DNA of 64,000 nt, taken from the NCBI GenBank assembly GCA_034509495.1, contig CM067521.1, forward strand, positions 21,693,687 to 21,757,686. Direction: 5' to 3'. This stretch comes from Acestrorhynchus altus. Taxonomy: Eukaryota; Chordata; Actinopteri; Characiformes; Acestrorhynchidae. The notes beneath the pieces were generated by a model. That model was not told the DNA's origin. It saw only the letters and a program-made list of their open reading frames with translations, and searched no databases. Made by a program: the position numbers and the translations under genes. Positions 1 through 9,899 of this stretch are shown here, piece by piece (the first letter of the stretch is position 1; the number at the start of each line of letters is the position of its first letter).

Positions 1-1181
1 TTTCAGTGTTCATTCATATTGACCAAAAGGTTTTGCACAAACTTGGCAGTAAGACATATTTTACATATTTTTCCTTGATTTGACTTTGAGAGAGCGCAAA
101 CCATGTATCCCGAAAGGTGGCCCAACCTAAGGCCGGGTAATCCAACCAGCTTGCTTATTCACATCGTTGCTGTCCATTGAAAAATATGTATCTCCAAAAT
201 GATGACTTTACTGAAAGCAAAATGTTCTTCAGTTTGAAGTTAATGTCAAACAACAGTTTATTCTAAGAGCTTTTATGTTTGTCTAATCGTCCAGAATCGT
301 TTACAGAGTACACAGAGTGTGACTAGAGGTGCAAATGATGTGCTGTTCCATTGGAAAGGATTGAGTATCTAATGTAGACATTATTACCTCAACCTGCAGT
401 AATTATTGTTTGCTGTGCATCTGTATAGATTTTCATATGCATCAGCGTGAGCAGTCATGATGTGCAGTTATTTCTGCTTCTGACACAGAGAGACTTCCAT
501 AGGCTTAGCTGTGAAAATGATGTAAAGCCATGCAAGTGGACCATTTCCCTTTTTTGCGCTGTGATCATCTGATGCAACGCTTCCATTTCACGCTCTCCAG
601 GGAGGCATGAGTGAATGCTCTGCCCGTTGCTCATTATCACGCAATTCCATGGCCCATTTTTCCATTTGACTCCACACGAGTCATGCGCTTTTCCAGACAC
701 TAAGGAATGGGATGACCAATCCTTCAGCCCCCCTCGTCTGGGAAATCTTGCCTGCTTACATCTTTGTTTGCATTATGCCTCAGTCATTTCACGTAGAACT
801 GAAATGTTACTTGGCAACAGTGAATAGTGATGGCATATACTTGTAGGTTGTATGAATGTCTTGATTTTCCTCCTCATCGTCTTGCTGTCGAAGCAGATAC
901 GCTTTCATTTGTAACAGTCAGTCCTCTAGGTGTGGCTGTTGGACAAATCACCATTCACTCTCGGACTGTACCCATTAATCTCTGGTTCATTTGTGACAGC
1001 TTTTTCTCCTACGTTGTTTTCAATTACTTTGAAGAAGATCTTGAACTTGAAGGGTGGAAAGCGTTTCATTTAAACACCACCTGACATTTTAATGCAGTTT
1101 GGTAATCATCTCTACAGCTGTCACTAAAGAGAAACATGACCGGGGTACCACTTTAAGCATTGTCATTTCGTCTTTGTGCAG
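1..1181 (+). other. ppp1r15b: Partial intron upstream of the ppp1r15b last exon
   Basis: No coding similarity was seen on either strand. The stretch ends in a pyrimidine-containing tract and a CAG at 1179-1181, immediately before the conserved exon, so it reads as the 3' part of an intron. PPP1R15 genes keep most of their coding sequence in one large first exon followed by a short conserved exon, so the missing exon should lie to the left of the window. No obvious repeat family was recognised here. That it is intron is inferred from the neighbouring exon. Confidence 0.6.
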
Positions 1182-1373
1182 GTGACGTTCGTGGAGGAAG
1201 TAGAGGAGTTCTATGCCAGCAGTGACGAGGACCGCCACGGCCCTTGGGAAGAGTTCGCCCGAGATCGTTGTCGCTTCCAGCGCCGTGTCCAGGAGGTGGA
1301 GGAGACCATCAGTTATTGCCTGGCCCCAACCTTCCGCCTTGTCATCTTTCAAAGACTGTACCATAGTAGTTGA
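1182..1373 (+). CDS. ppp1r15b: PPP1R15-family terminal exon (PP1 regulatory subunit 15B-like), partial gene
   Basis: This encodes the C-terminal 63 residues of a PPP1R15 protein. The family recruits protein phosphatase 1 and G-actin to dephosphorylate eIF2alpha and end the integrated stress response. The exon opens with VTF just after the acceptor AG (1180-1181). With a Lys expected from the previous exon this makes the KVTF form of the RVxF PP1-docking motif. Next come an acidic stretch (EEVEEFYASSDEDR) and the family signature GPWEEFARDRCRF, whose Trp region is tied to actin and PP1 assembly in the known family. An amphipathic segment (QRRVQEVEETISYCL) follows. KVTF, the DEDR before GPWEEFARD and the YCL segment favour R15B over R15A. 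The tail after FQRL is only a few residues, shorter than the mammalian R15B tail as I remember it. The stop is TGA at 1371-1373. The upstream coding part is outside the window. Confidence 0.9.
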   Translation: MTFVEEVEEFYASSDEDRHGPWEEFARDRCRFQRRVQEVEETISYCLAPTFRLVIFQRLYHSS

Positions 1374-1433
1374 TTAATCTTGTTTGCTGTTTTGTGATTG
1401 ATGCTTTTTTTCTGAATGCAAAGACAGGTAACA

Positions 1434-1455
1434 AATATAATATATATATATATAT
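1434..1455. repeat. (TA)n microsatellite
   Basis: An alternating T/A run just after the ppp1r15b stop codon, inside the candidate 3' UTR. Confidence 0.85.
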
Positions 1456-1987
1456 TGTTTGTAATAATTCAGGCAAAAAAGGGGGTCAGAAAACAGTTTA
1501 AGGGCTCTCGTGTTACACCCTAACACCATCTGTGCTAGTGATTGTCACCTTCATTTGAGTCAAATGCTCAAAGCCCATAGTTGTGAGCTGGGCTGTGGTA
1601 CAGTATGCAGTTATACAAGTTACCTGAACACCACAATGACCTACTTTCCAGGTTCCTCCTAAGTAATGAAACACAATGAAGTATCCGAATCTCACGAATG
1701 TACTAATGCCAATTCAGAAAGCTCTCAAAGTGGCCCACTAAACTTTGTGATCTTCTACATTAAGTCTCTAAACTGTATTAGTGTTTGAGTATTGAAATCT
1801 GCCAATTGTAGTGTTTGCATTCCCTGTTGCCTTCATATAGTACCAGGACTTTGCTTGGGCTATGTTTAGATAGATCGGTTTTGTTCATAATTGAACTGTC
1901 GTATTTTATGTTCGTTACATTTAAGGTGACATTTCAAGCTGTTTCTTTGTTTCCATGCTATCTGATTAGTGTTTTATTCAAAATCAA

Positions 1988-1993
1988 AATAAA
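1988..1993 (+). promoter_or_regulatory. Poly(A) signal candidate, proximal
   Basis: A canonical AATAAA hexamer 615 bases after the ppp1r15b stop. Downstream T/G enrichment is weaker than at the 3107 site, so this may be an alternative or unused signal. Confidence 0.35.
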
Positions 1994-2940
1994 AGATCTT
2001 AGTTTGAGATACTGAATTTCTGATTATCGTGGGCTGTAAGCCGTGGGGATCAAAGATAAAACTAAAAGGCTTGAAATCTCACTGTACATGTAATTAATAT
2101 ATACTTTGGTCCTGTATTTAATAAGGAGTAGCCAATAATGCAGTTGATTATGAAAGCAGAAGATCTGGAGTTCTGATTAACGCTGATGAAATCAGTACTT
2201 TAGTTCACATCTTAAAAAGGGATCTTCTAAAAGGGATTTTCTGTTGTTTCATGCTAAAATAGCAGAAAGCACTTGAAACAAGTTACATCACACTAACCCC
2301 ATCCCCTCTAAACAAAACACATTCAAAAGGTATTCAAACGTTGGCCTTGAATTCCCAAGGAAAGTCATCTCCACCTACTTCTACACAGCCATTCTTACGA
2401 GTGGTCCCATACCAGTAGTATGTTTGAGCAGTTCCGTCTGATCAGGTGGTCTGTTAGTCACAGCTGATCTAAAGGTAGCTGTAAAACCATTAACCTCTAA
2501 GCCAAAGATGACGCCTCTGCTCTGAACTGGCTGGCGTAGTATGACTTCAGTGTTGGACCATTCAGAGCAGAGGGGTAATGCTCCATTTGAGTGATTAACG
2601 CTCACTTAGTTGAACACATGCACATGGTATTATTAGCCCAAGTTCAGTTACACTGAAAACAGTGTGAGGCCAGTGGGAGTTTTAACGTCTTTGTGCTATA
2701 CATCTGCATGGTCCTATCTATTTAAAGCCCTAACTTTGATTATATTCTATTTATCTGGCAAGTCTGCTTGACTTTCTAGTGCTTGAAAAATCACTGTGGT
2801 GTATCTCGTCTTAAAAAAAGGGGTTGTTGTCTCTGTACTTTGAACTGTGGCAGCTGTGACCAAGTGGGTGAAATCATTTGTGTGACTATAAGGAGAAATG
2901 CAGGGACTAAATGCATGTTTTTTGAAGATGATAAAAAAAA

Positions 2941-2965
2941 ATTATATATAAATATATATATATAT
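2941..2965. repeat. (TA)n microsatellite
   Basis: An imperfect TA run with one AAA interruption, preceded by an A-run at 2932-2941. Confidence 0.85.
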
Positions 2966-3106
2966 GCTTGATGTCAAAGCATAGGGTTAATTTGTTAATC
3001 AGAAAAAATAACATGAAAGTGTTTTATTTTTGTAAAACATTTAGGAGTGTAGTTATTCTGCATCTACTCTGGGTTTTGTGACAAGAGCCAATCAGTTTAA
3101 CACAAT

Positions 3107-3112
3107 AATAAA
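3107..3112 (+). promoter_or_regulatory. Poly(A) signal candidate, distal
   Basis: AATAAA preceded by AATA, with a T/G-rich segment (GGTCTGTTTTTTG) beginning about 30 bases downstream. This is the layout expected of a functional cleavage and polyadenylation site. It is my preferred end for the ppp1r15b transcript. Confidence 0.45.
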
Positions 3113-3130
3113 CTAATGTTTAAATAGTGC

Positions 3131-4045
3131 CGCGTAGGGTCTGTTTTTTGTAAATGTATAGTACTTGGTTTGGGGAACATTTTGGAAATTGGTGCAATAT
3201 AAAAATGTATATTATGACATGAAAGCAGTATTTTCCTGATCAGCAATCACATGACCATCTCCTTGTTTCTCCACCCACTGCCCATTTTTATCACCTCTAT
3301 TTATAGTACAGTACAGATATTTACCCATTAAATTTGGGCTTCTGGCTTCTTGTTAAGCAGGATTCCAAACTTCACATTCATCTGCTGACTGCTTAACTTT
3401 TGCTTTCAACTTAGACTAGTTCAGTGGCATGTTTACTAAGCACCTTCTATACAGACAAGCAAGTTCCTGCACCTGAGACACTTAAATGACCCATATTCCA
3501 CATTTTTGCTTGAGGTTCAATTATGTTTAAGCCAACGACCATAGAAAACATGAACCATGCAATGTCTCAGAAGTGAATCCACCACAGGTGTAGTGCCTCT
3601 TTTGGCTGGTGATGTAGTTCTGCCCATCTTATGCTTCATTAGAAATGCAGCCCATTTTCAATTGAATTTGTCAACTCTTCCATCTCCAGTTTCCAACAAT
3701 TAGTTTTCTCTGCTACAATTGGCAAATTTTTGCAGGCATTGATCCTGAAAAGCAAGCTAAAACACCCAGACCCTTAAAGGTCCTGTATAGATTTTCTTGA
3801 GGTCTATTTTGTATTTTTGAGCAGTCCATTTTCCAATTTCTCTTCATCCTGTAGAATTAAACTACTGTTGCTGCTCCTTTAACATGAAAATAAGATCAGT
3901 GAGGTTTTCCTTTTTTGTGCCTTAGTAGTCTGAGACACACACCAGGCCAGTCCCTATATTTTTGCTGTATTCTGAAAACATTTGGGTTTGACATTAAAAT
4001 GAATTTTATACAAAATATCAACATTTCATTTTATTTACAGGTATT
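3131..4045. other. Intergenic stretch, nothing recognised
   Basis: No exon, repeat family or RNA gene was recognised between the presumed ppp1r15b 3' end and the LINE. It is AT-rich and low in CpG, with short T-runs. Confidence 0.5.
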
Positions 4046-6020
4046 AACATCTGGAAAAGTTGCAACAGGTCCTTGAGGAGCTACCTGAGGACTGGGAAAG
4101 TACAGCGAAGGTGGTGAGAGAAACGCAAGAATGTGCTGGGTGTTTCGTCAGAGGAAAGAAGACAAGGAATGTTGGTGGTGGAATGAGGAAGTCCAGGAGA
4201 GTATTCAGAAGAAGAAGGCAGCTAAGAAAAAGTGAGATGAAGGAAGTAGGCAGGAGTACTGTGAGGCTGGTCTCATAGCCAAAAGAATGGTGGCAAAGCT
4301 CAGGCCTATGATGATTTGAATGAGAGGCTGGACAGTAAAGAAGGAGTAAAGGACTTGTATTGTTTGGCTGAACAGAGAGATAGAGCTGGAAAGGATGTAC
4401 AGCAGGTTAGGCTGATAAAGGATAGAGAGGGGAATGTACTAGTGAGTGAACATAGAGTGTTGAGTAGATGGAAGGAGTACTTTGAAGAGCTAATGAATGA
4501 GGAAAATGAGAGAGGAGGACAATGGGGGAGAGATAGTGGATCAGGAAGTGCAGAGAATTAGTAAGGTGAAAGTGAGGGCAACTTTAAAAAGGATGAAGAA
4601 TGGAAAGGTAGTTGGTCCAGATGACATACCTGTTGAGGGTATGGAGATGTTTAGGAGAGAAGTCAGTGGACTTTTTGACCAGGTTGTTTAACAAAATCCT
4701 GGAGAGTGAGAGGATGCCTGATGAGTGGAGAAGCAGTGTACTGGTCCCCATTTTTAAGAACAAGGGTGATGTGCAGAGCTGCAGTAACTCCAGAGGTATA
4801 AAGTTGATGAGCCACACCATGAATGTATGGGAAAGTGTTGTTGAAGCAAGGCTAATGCGAAAGGTTCAGATCAGTGAGCAGCAGTTTGGTTTCATGCTCA
4901 GAAAGAGAACCACAGATGCATTTTTTTGCATTGAGAGTGTTGGTAGAAAAGTACAGAGAAGGTCAGAAGGAGGTACATTGTGTTTTTGTGGATCTAGAAA
5001 AGGCATATGATAGGGTGACGAGAGGAACTGTGGTACTGTATGAGGAAGTCAGGCTGAAAGTTATGTCAGGGTGGTGCAGGACATGTATGAGGATAGTGAG
5101 ACAGTGGTGAGGTGTTCAGTTGGAGTGACAAATGGTTTCAAGGTGAAGGTAGGGTTACATCAAGGATCAGCTTTGAGCCCCTTCTTGTTTGCAATGGTGA
5201 TGGACAGGTTGACAGATGAGGTCAGACAGGAGGCTCTATGGACCATGATGTTTGCAGATGATATTGCAATCTGTGGTGAGAGTAGAGAGCAGGTGGAAGA
5301 GATGGAGGTTTGCACTGGAGAGGAGAGGAATGAAGGTCAGTAGAGACAAGACGGAATACGTGTGTGAATGAGAGGGAGGCAGGTGGAAAGGTGAAGATGC
5401 AAGGAGTAAAGGTCGTTAAGGTGGATGACTTCAAATATCTTTGGTCAATCATCCAGAGCAATGGACAGTGCAGAAAAGAGTTGAAGAAGAGGGTGCAGGC
5501 TGGATGGAGTGGGTGGAGACGGGTGTCAGGGCTGATGTTTGACAGAAGGAGAGCAGCAAGAGTGAAAGGGAAGGTTTACAAGACAGTAGTGAGACCTGTT
5601 ATGATGTATGGTTTGGAGACTGTGGCTCTGTCTGAAAGACAGGGCTGAGCTGGAGGTGGCAGAGATGAAGATGCTGAGATTTTCTTTGGGAGTGACAAGG
5701 ATGGACAGGATTAGAGATGAGCAGATCAGAGGGACAGTGAAGGTGGAGCAGTTTAGAGATAAAGCTAGAGAGGCCAGGTTGAGATGGTTTGGACATGTGT
5801 TGAGGAGTAGTGGATATATCGGACAAAGAATGTTGGAGATGGAGCTGCCGGGCAGAAGGAGAAGAGGAAGACCTCAGACAAGGTTTATGGATGTAGTGAA
5901 GGTGAACATGGGGATGGTTGGTGTAACAGTAGAGGAGGCATGGGATAGGGCAAGATGGAGGCAGATGATCTGCTGTGGCAGAAAGGGAGCAGCCGAAAGA
6001 AGAACAACATCTGGATCTGA
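4046..6020 (+). mobile_element. 5'-truncated RTE-like non-LTR retrotransposon (LINE)
   Basis: The element covers the linker, reverse transcriptase and C-terminal part of a non-LTR retrotransposon ORF in the sense direction. The upstream apurinic-type endonuclease domain is absent, consistent with 5' truncation during target-primed reverse transcription. Recognisable blocks in order are KVRATLKRMKNGKVVGPDDIP, ESERMPDEWRSSVLVPIFKN, DLEKAYDRV, HQGSALSPFLFA, FADDI (Asp pair at about 5257-5262) and a conserved C-terminal region with ELEVAEMKMLRF and RLRWFGHV. The 3' end falls near 6005-6020 in a purine-rich GAAAGAAGAACAACA stretch. Assignment to RTE/RTEX rather than a neighbouring clade rests on recalled similarity. 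It is a dead copy. Confidence 0.85.
4060..6003 (+). pseudogene. Reverse transcriptase polyprotein remnant, multiply frameshifted
   Basis: The coding trace passes through overlapping open segments starting at about 4060, 4316, 4497, 4612, 4874, 5071, 5364 and 5608. It changes frame at least six times and meets several stops, so no functional protein can be made. The RT catalytic FADD is intact at 5251-5262 within the 5071-5343 segment, and the palm motif DLEKAYDRV sits in the 4874-5110 segment. The last segment (5608-6060) holds the C-terminal region with a glycine/arginine-rich GRRRRGRPQTRF stretch. The missing N-terminal endonuclease and the number of frameshifts suggest an old insertion. 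Confidence 0.85.
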
Positions 6021-6090
6021 TGCACAGTTCAGAAGATGGCACCTTTTGTCCGAACCCACCCATTTTTTTTGCACCTTAGGAAATCATTAA

Positions 6091-6459
6091 CCTGCATGCT
6101 TTTTTGTGTGTTTATGACAGATTGTGAAATGAACTTCGTACTTGATTAGCTTAGAGTATTTCAGTTCTCAGATATGCGCTCAGTGGAACTTGAATGAGTT
6201 TTTTAAATTCTCCTGTGTTTTATTACCTACAGTGTTCTAAAAAAAAGTTCATTATTAGCTTTTAAAAAATTGGTTATTTCATTATCATGCATTCTCAACC
6301 GTTTTCTACACGGTTCTAAAATGTACTAAATGTACTTAAGTTCTGTTAATTTCAGACACATCTGCTTACATAAAGTGAGATCTTAAATTCTGTCTGAAAG
6401 CTGTCTACATGTCAGCCCCCATGTCCACAATCTGCCTACCTATGTCTGTTACATCATAT
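6091..6459. other. Intergenic stretch, nothing recognised
   Basis: AT-rich flank between the LINE 3' end and the next repeat. No coding or repeat signal seen. Confidence 0.4.
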
Positions 6460-6770
6460 CTAATGTACACCGTGTTCCAAATAATTATACAAACGATTTT
6501 CTCTGATTTTCTTAAACGGTCAATGCAAATGATACAATTTTCAAGTCAACCGTTTGAGTTCAAATCAAATCCTATTGAACAAACCTCCCAAATAAACCAA
6601 TAATAACAGGATTACTTAAAATGCACTGTTCTAAAGGATTATGTTCAGTGTAGTTTCAAAACATTTATTGTACAAAACTGAAAATGGTCATTTGTTGAAT
6701 TTGCAGCATCAAGAGTCACATTTACTGAAATCAAAAGCTATTTTCTTCAAAAACATCTTAACAGTGGTAG
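6460..6770. repeat. DNA-transposon-derived repeat remnant (low certainty)
   Basis: The stretch starts with GTGTTCCAAATAATTATAC. This resembles the terminal part of a common fish DNA-transposon repeat that begins 'tgttccaaattattatgc'. The interior is AT-rich and non-coding. The identity rests on recalled similarity, and no second copy was found in the window. Confidence 0.35.
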
Positions 6771-7299
6771 ACCCCGGCTCACAGGCTGAGAAACCGTGAT
6801 CTAGCTAATGCTTGGACTTGTCTGATACACAGAATATTAACGTGGACATCCGGAGCTGACGGTGTTGTTCTGTGACAGACCCTTCTCGTTGTTTAGGGGG
6901 GCTATAATATATGTGAACTCTTCTAACAGAGGTTGAGTATTTTAAGTGCTGTATAGTTAATAAATGTACTGTACAGAGCTTTTTTTGAATCTTGAGTGCT
7001 CGACAGCAGACAGCAGGTATATCATTTACAATGCGTTTTAATAAAAGGTAGGGTTTCACAAATGTATCTGAGATACTTTTTTTTATTCATAAGCATCTAA
7101 ACGTTCTTAGTATTTAAGTGCAATATAGCACATTAAAAAAAAAAATCACAATATTACCAGCAACCAGAGAAGAGTGTGTACCATCCAGCATACCAAACGC
7201 ACCTGGTAATGAACAGGTGAGTTGAATCAGGAGTGCTTAGGGTGCAAAAGAACTGAACTGAGAACCAGCCAATTAGTGTTCAGACTCTAATTAAGAAGA

Positions 7300-7470
7300 G
7301 GAAAATGAGGGATTCTGTTGGATCCAAGCCAAGTTCAGGGAAGGTCCACAAACACTTCTCCCTCAACTGCCAGGAAAATTGTTTGGGATGCAAAGAAAAA
7401 CCCACAAATGACCTCAGAGGAGCAGCAGGGCTGTTGTGTCTGTTTTGAGATGCACAATAAGGAGGAACTC
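7300..7470 (+). pseudogene. Tc1-like transposase N-terminal remnant
   Basis: The segment at 7318-7440 translates to SPSTARKIVWDAKKNPQMTS, matching the paired helix-turn-helix DNA-binding region of Tc1/mariner transposases. In that region a STARKIV..AKKNP..TS block is typical of fish elements. The match decays after about 7440 into unrelated sequence and a CA repeat. The catalytic DDE part is absent, so the copy is dead. Confidence 0.65.
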
Positions 7471-7515
7471 TGTAGATACTTCTTGTCTGGTAAGCCTCCG
7501 CTCAATGAATAAGAG

Positions 7516-7679
7516 ACACACACACACACACACACTTTAAGGTCCAAAAACCCATGGCATCCTGTGTTCATACAAATGTTGCCCACTAGAGGGTGCAATT
7601 GTTTGCCTTTTGGTCACCAATGAGCCTGACCCAGACCTTCTTTCCCAAAACCATCTTGAAGTTTAGATCAGGGGTCCCC

Positions 7680-7726
<47 letters not shown>

Positions 7727-7880
7727 TAAGGTCCAAAATCCCATGGCGTCCTGCGTTTGTACAAATGTTGCCCACTAGAGGGTGCAATTGTTTGTCTTTT
7801 GGTCACCAATGAGCCTGACCCAGACCTTCTGTCCCAAAACCATCTTGGAGTTTAGATCAGAGGTCCCCAACACACACACG
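7516..7880. repeat. Two-unit tandem duplication (189-bp period) bounded by (CA)n
   Basis: A block beginning ACTTTAAGGTCCAAAA occurs at 7534 and again at 7723, an offset of 189. Both copies continue through the same text (cccactagagggtgcaattg and following) to a shared AGGTCCCCAACACACAC end. Each copy is preceded by a (CA)n tract (7516-7535 and 7681-7724), and the second copy runs into a third (CA)n at about 7869. The copies differ at only a handful of positions, so the duplication is recent. Unequal exchange between the CA tracts is the simplest explanation. Confidence 0.9.
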
Positions 7881-7884
7881 CACA

Positions 7885-7990
7885 CACCATTCAGCCAATC
7901 AGGAACCTTTGAAGGCAGTAATGAGCTGGATCAGTTGTAGTCGATTACAGTTGAATCTAAAGTCTGCAGGAAGGTAGTGGGTTGATAACT
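7885..7990. repeat. Dispersed repeat family G, copy 1
   Basis: It contains CAGCCAATCAGGAACC, an AAGGCAGTAATGAGCTGGATCA block and TAAAGTCTGCAGGAAGGTAG. The same text occurs in reverse orientation at about 52640-52780. Confidence 0.65.
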
Positions 7991-8204
7991 ACTGGTTTAG
8001 GGCGTCTTAACTGGTAGAGAGAGTATTCAGTGCGAGGCTCGCTCTATCATTGCATAATCACCTGTAATCTAAGACACTTTCAGGAGAACCCCAGCCTAGG
8101 CCGGTTCTGCAGAACATAAAGCCGCATGATTCAGTGACTATATTTAAAATATTGAACAGGTTGCAAAAACCTGACCTCATGAGGCATACAGGATAGAACT
8201 GCTG

Positions 8205-8725
8205 CTTAAATTATGGGTTCTTCAGTAAAGAACATGGTTCTGTAGTTAACATGAACACTCCAAGAGCCCTTTGCATGAATAAAGGTTCTTTTCATTGTGA
8301 CAGGTTCTTCAGATTGATGATGAGAGGGTTCTATATGGCACTAAAAAGGGTTCTACTATTCTTATGATGTCAAACCTGTAACAAAATAAGACCGTAAACT
8401 TGATGTTCATCAAGAGATCTACAGTAAAGATCACTCAAAGAATCATTTGCATGATTAATGGGTTCTTTGAATGATAAAAGTTTCAAATTGATGGAGAATA
8501 TGCTATACAGAGTTCTATATAGAATCTATAGAACACCAAAAGGGGTTCTTCTATTGTTACAAGCCCTCTTTGGTGCTATATAGAATCCTTTTCAAAGGTT
8601 CTATGCATGTCTACATGTCTACCTATAATCATGCAAAGGGTTCGTTGAGTGTTCAAGGGTTGTTCTGTTTAAGAAAATCGATCTATATAGAACCATGAAG
8701 AAGACTCATTTAAGTGTGAATCTAC
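8205..8725. repeat. MITE-like repeat family E, copy 1
   Basis: It is built of GGTTCT/AGAACC-rich inverted motifs. GGTTCTTCAGTAAAGAACATGG at the left is matched by ATATAGAACCATGAAG near the right. The interior has AGGGTTCTATATGGCAC and AAAAGGGTTCTACTATT. The same modules occur at 35310-35705. It is non-coding, with terminal inverted-repeat character, so it is probably a non-autonomous DNA transposon. The exact ends and superfamily are unknown. Confidence 0.65.
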
Positions 8726-9279
8726 ATGCATGAATTGGGGTTCTATCACTAGCCTGCTGTATGGATTGAGTTGTATTTGAGTGGATTAGAACCGGTTATG
8801 TGGGATGAAATCAGACCTCGGTCAGCTGCTACAGCTCTTATACTAAATGTTTTGCAGACTTCTGACCAGTGCTGAGACCACCACGTCACTAAGTGCAGCC
8901 TAGTCTTCAGGATGAAGGTAATGGAAAAAATAATTAGCAGTTTCTCAGACTCAGATTAAGCTTAAGCCTGGACTAAATAAGATTATTGTAAACACTGAAA
9001 CACTGTTGGTGTTGATTAGACTTAATCCATCTCTATAAGCTCTGCTTTAAAGCCTTTAAGGGTCCATCATGGACATTTTCCTTCATTTAGACAAAGTATA
9101 TAAACCCTGGGAATGTTACCATTCCCTCGCCAGTCCATGTAGTCCTCTACGTTCTTGCTGAAGTTATAGGGAATGCTTCACTTGGAGCGCTGGAGATTGG
9201 GAGGTTCTCCAGGATCAGGGTTGGGAACTGGTTTTGCATGAATGATATGTCAATTTTAAAGGCATCACACCCAAAATAG
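8726..9279. other. Intergenic stretch, nothing recognised
   Basis: No gene or strong repeat signal seen between the family E copy and the minisatellite. Confidence 0.4.
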
Positions 9280-9790
9280 GTTTCCTTTATAAACTCATCT
9301 TGTAAAATGAAATATGTTTAATTATTTGGGATAAGATTGGAAATTTGCTAGGGAAAACATGAATTGTTAAAGTAGTTGGGAAAAGGTCAGAAAAATGTCA
9401 TGTTGGGTAGAAATTATTTACGTTAAACTATTTGGGATAAGGTGGACAAATGAAATTTGAAAATGAATTATGTTTAATTATTTTGGAAAAGATCAGAAAA
9501 CCGTTATGTAAAAATGTTCAGGTATTTGGGATTAGATCGGACATTTGTTCGGAAAAAATGAATTATGTTTCATTATCTGGGATAAGATCAGATCGGAAAT
9601 TTGTTGGGTAAACGTGAATTGTGTTAAACTATTTAGGACAAGGTGGACAAATGTGTGTAAATGAATTATGTTTAATTATTTTGGAAAAGATCGGAAAACT
9701 GTTATGTAAAAATGTTCAATAATTTGGGATAAGACCGGACATTTGTGGGTAATAATGAATTGAATAACATTATTTGAGGTTGGAAAATAC
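9280..9790. repeat. AT-rich minisatellite with higher-order (about 200 bp) organisation
   Basis: Subunits of roughly 50-65 bp repeat the theme ATGAATTATGTTTAATTATT ... GGGATAAGATCGGA ... ATTTG. A higher-order unit is visible: GGTGGACAAATG at about 9441 and 9642, and TTGGAAAAGATCRGAAAAC at about 9484 and 9682, each pair 198-201 bases apart. The higher-order units are more alike than neighbouring subunits. There is no coding potential. Confidence 0.85.
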
Positions 9791-9899
9791 GTTGTTGGTC
9801 CCAGTGTAGGCTATGGCCCCTTTAAGACCACTCAAATTCTGCCTTTGTTCAATGACTGCCTTCATTAATAAACAGTGTCCAGTGTTTTTTGTCTCATGC

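Larger units (their letters stand above)
1374..3130 (+). other. ppp1r15b: Candidate 3' UTR of ppp1r15b
   Basis: This is AT-rich, non-coding sequence following the TGA stop. It carries AATAAA hexamers at 1988-1993 and 3107-3112. The second is followed within about 40 bases by a T/G-rich stretch, as expected downstream of a cleavage site. Two short (TA)n tracts lie inside. No repeat family recognised elsewhere in the window falls here, which fits a transcribed single-copy stretch. The extent is inferred; no transcript is available. Confidence 0.45.

Noticed and set aside
1089..1364. Antisense open frame opposite the ppp1r15b exon
   Set aside because: A shadow of the conserved sense exon; the family match is on the + strand.
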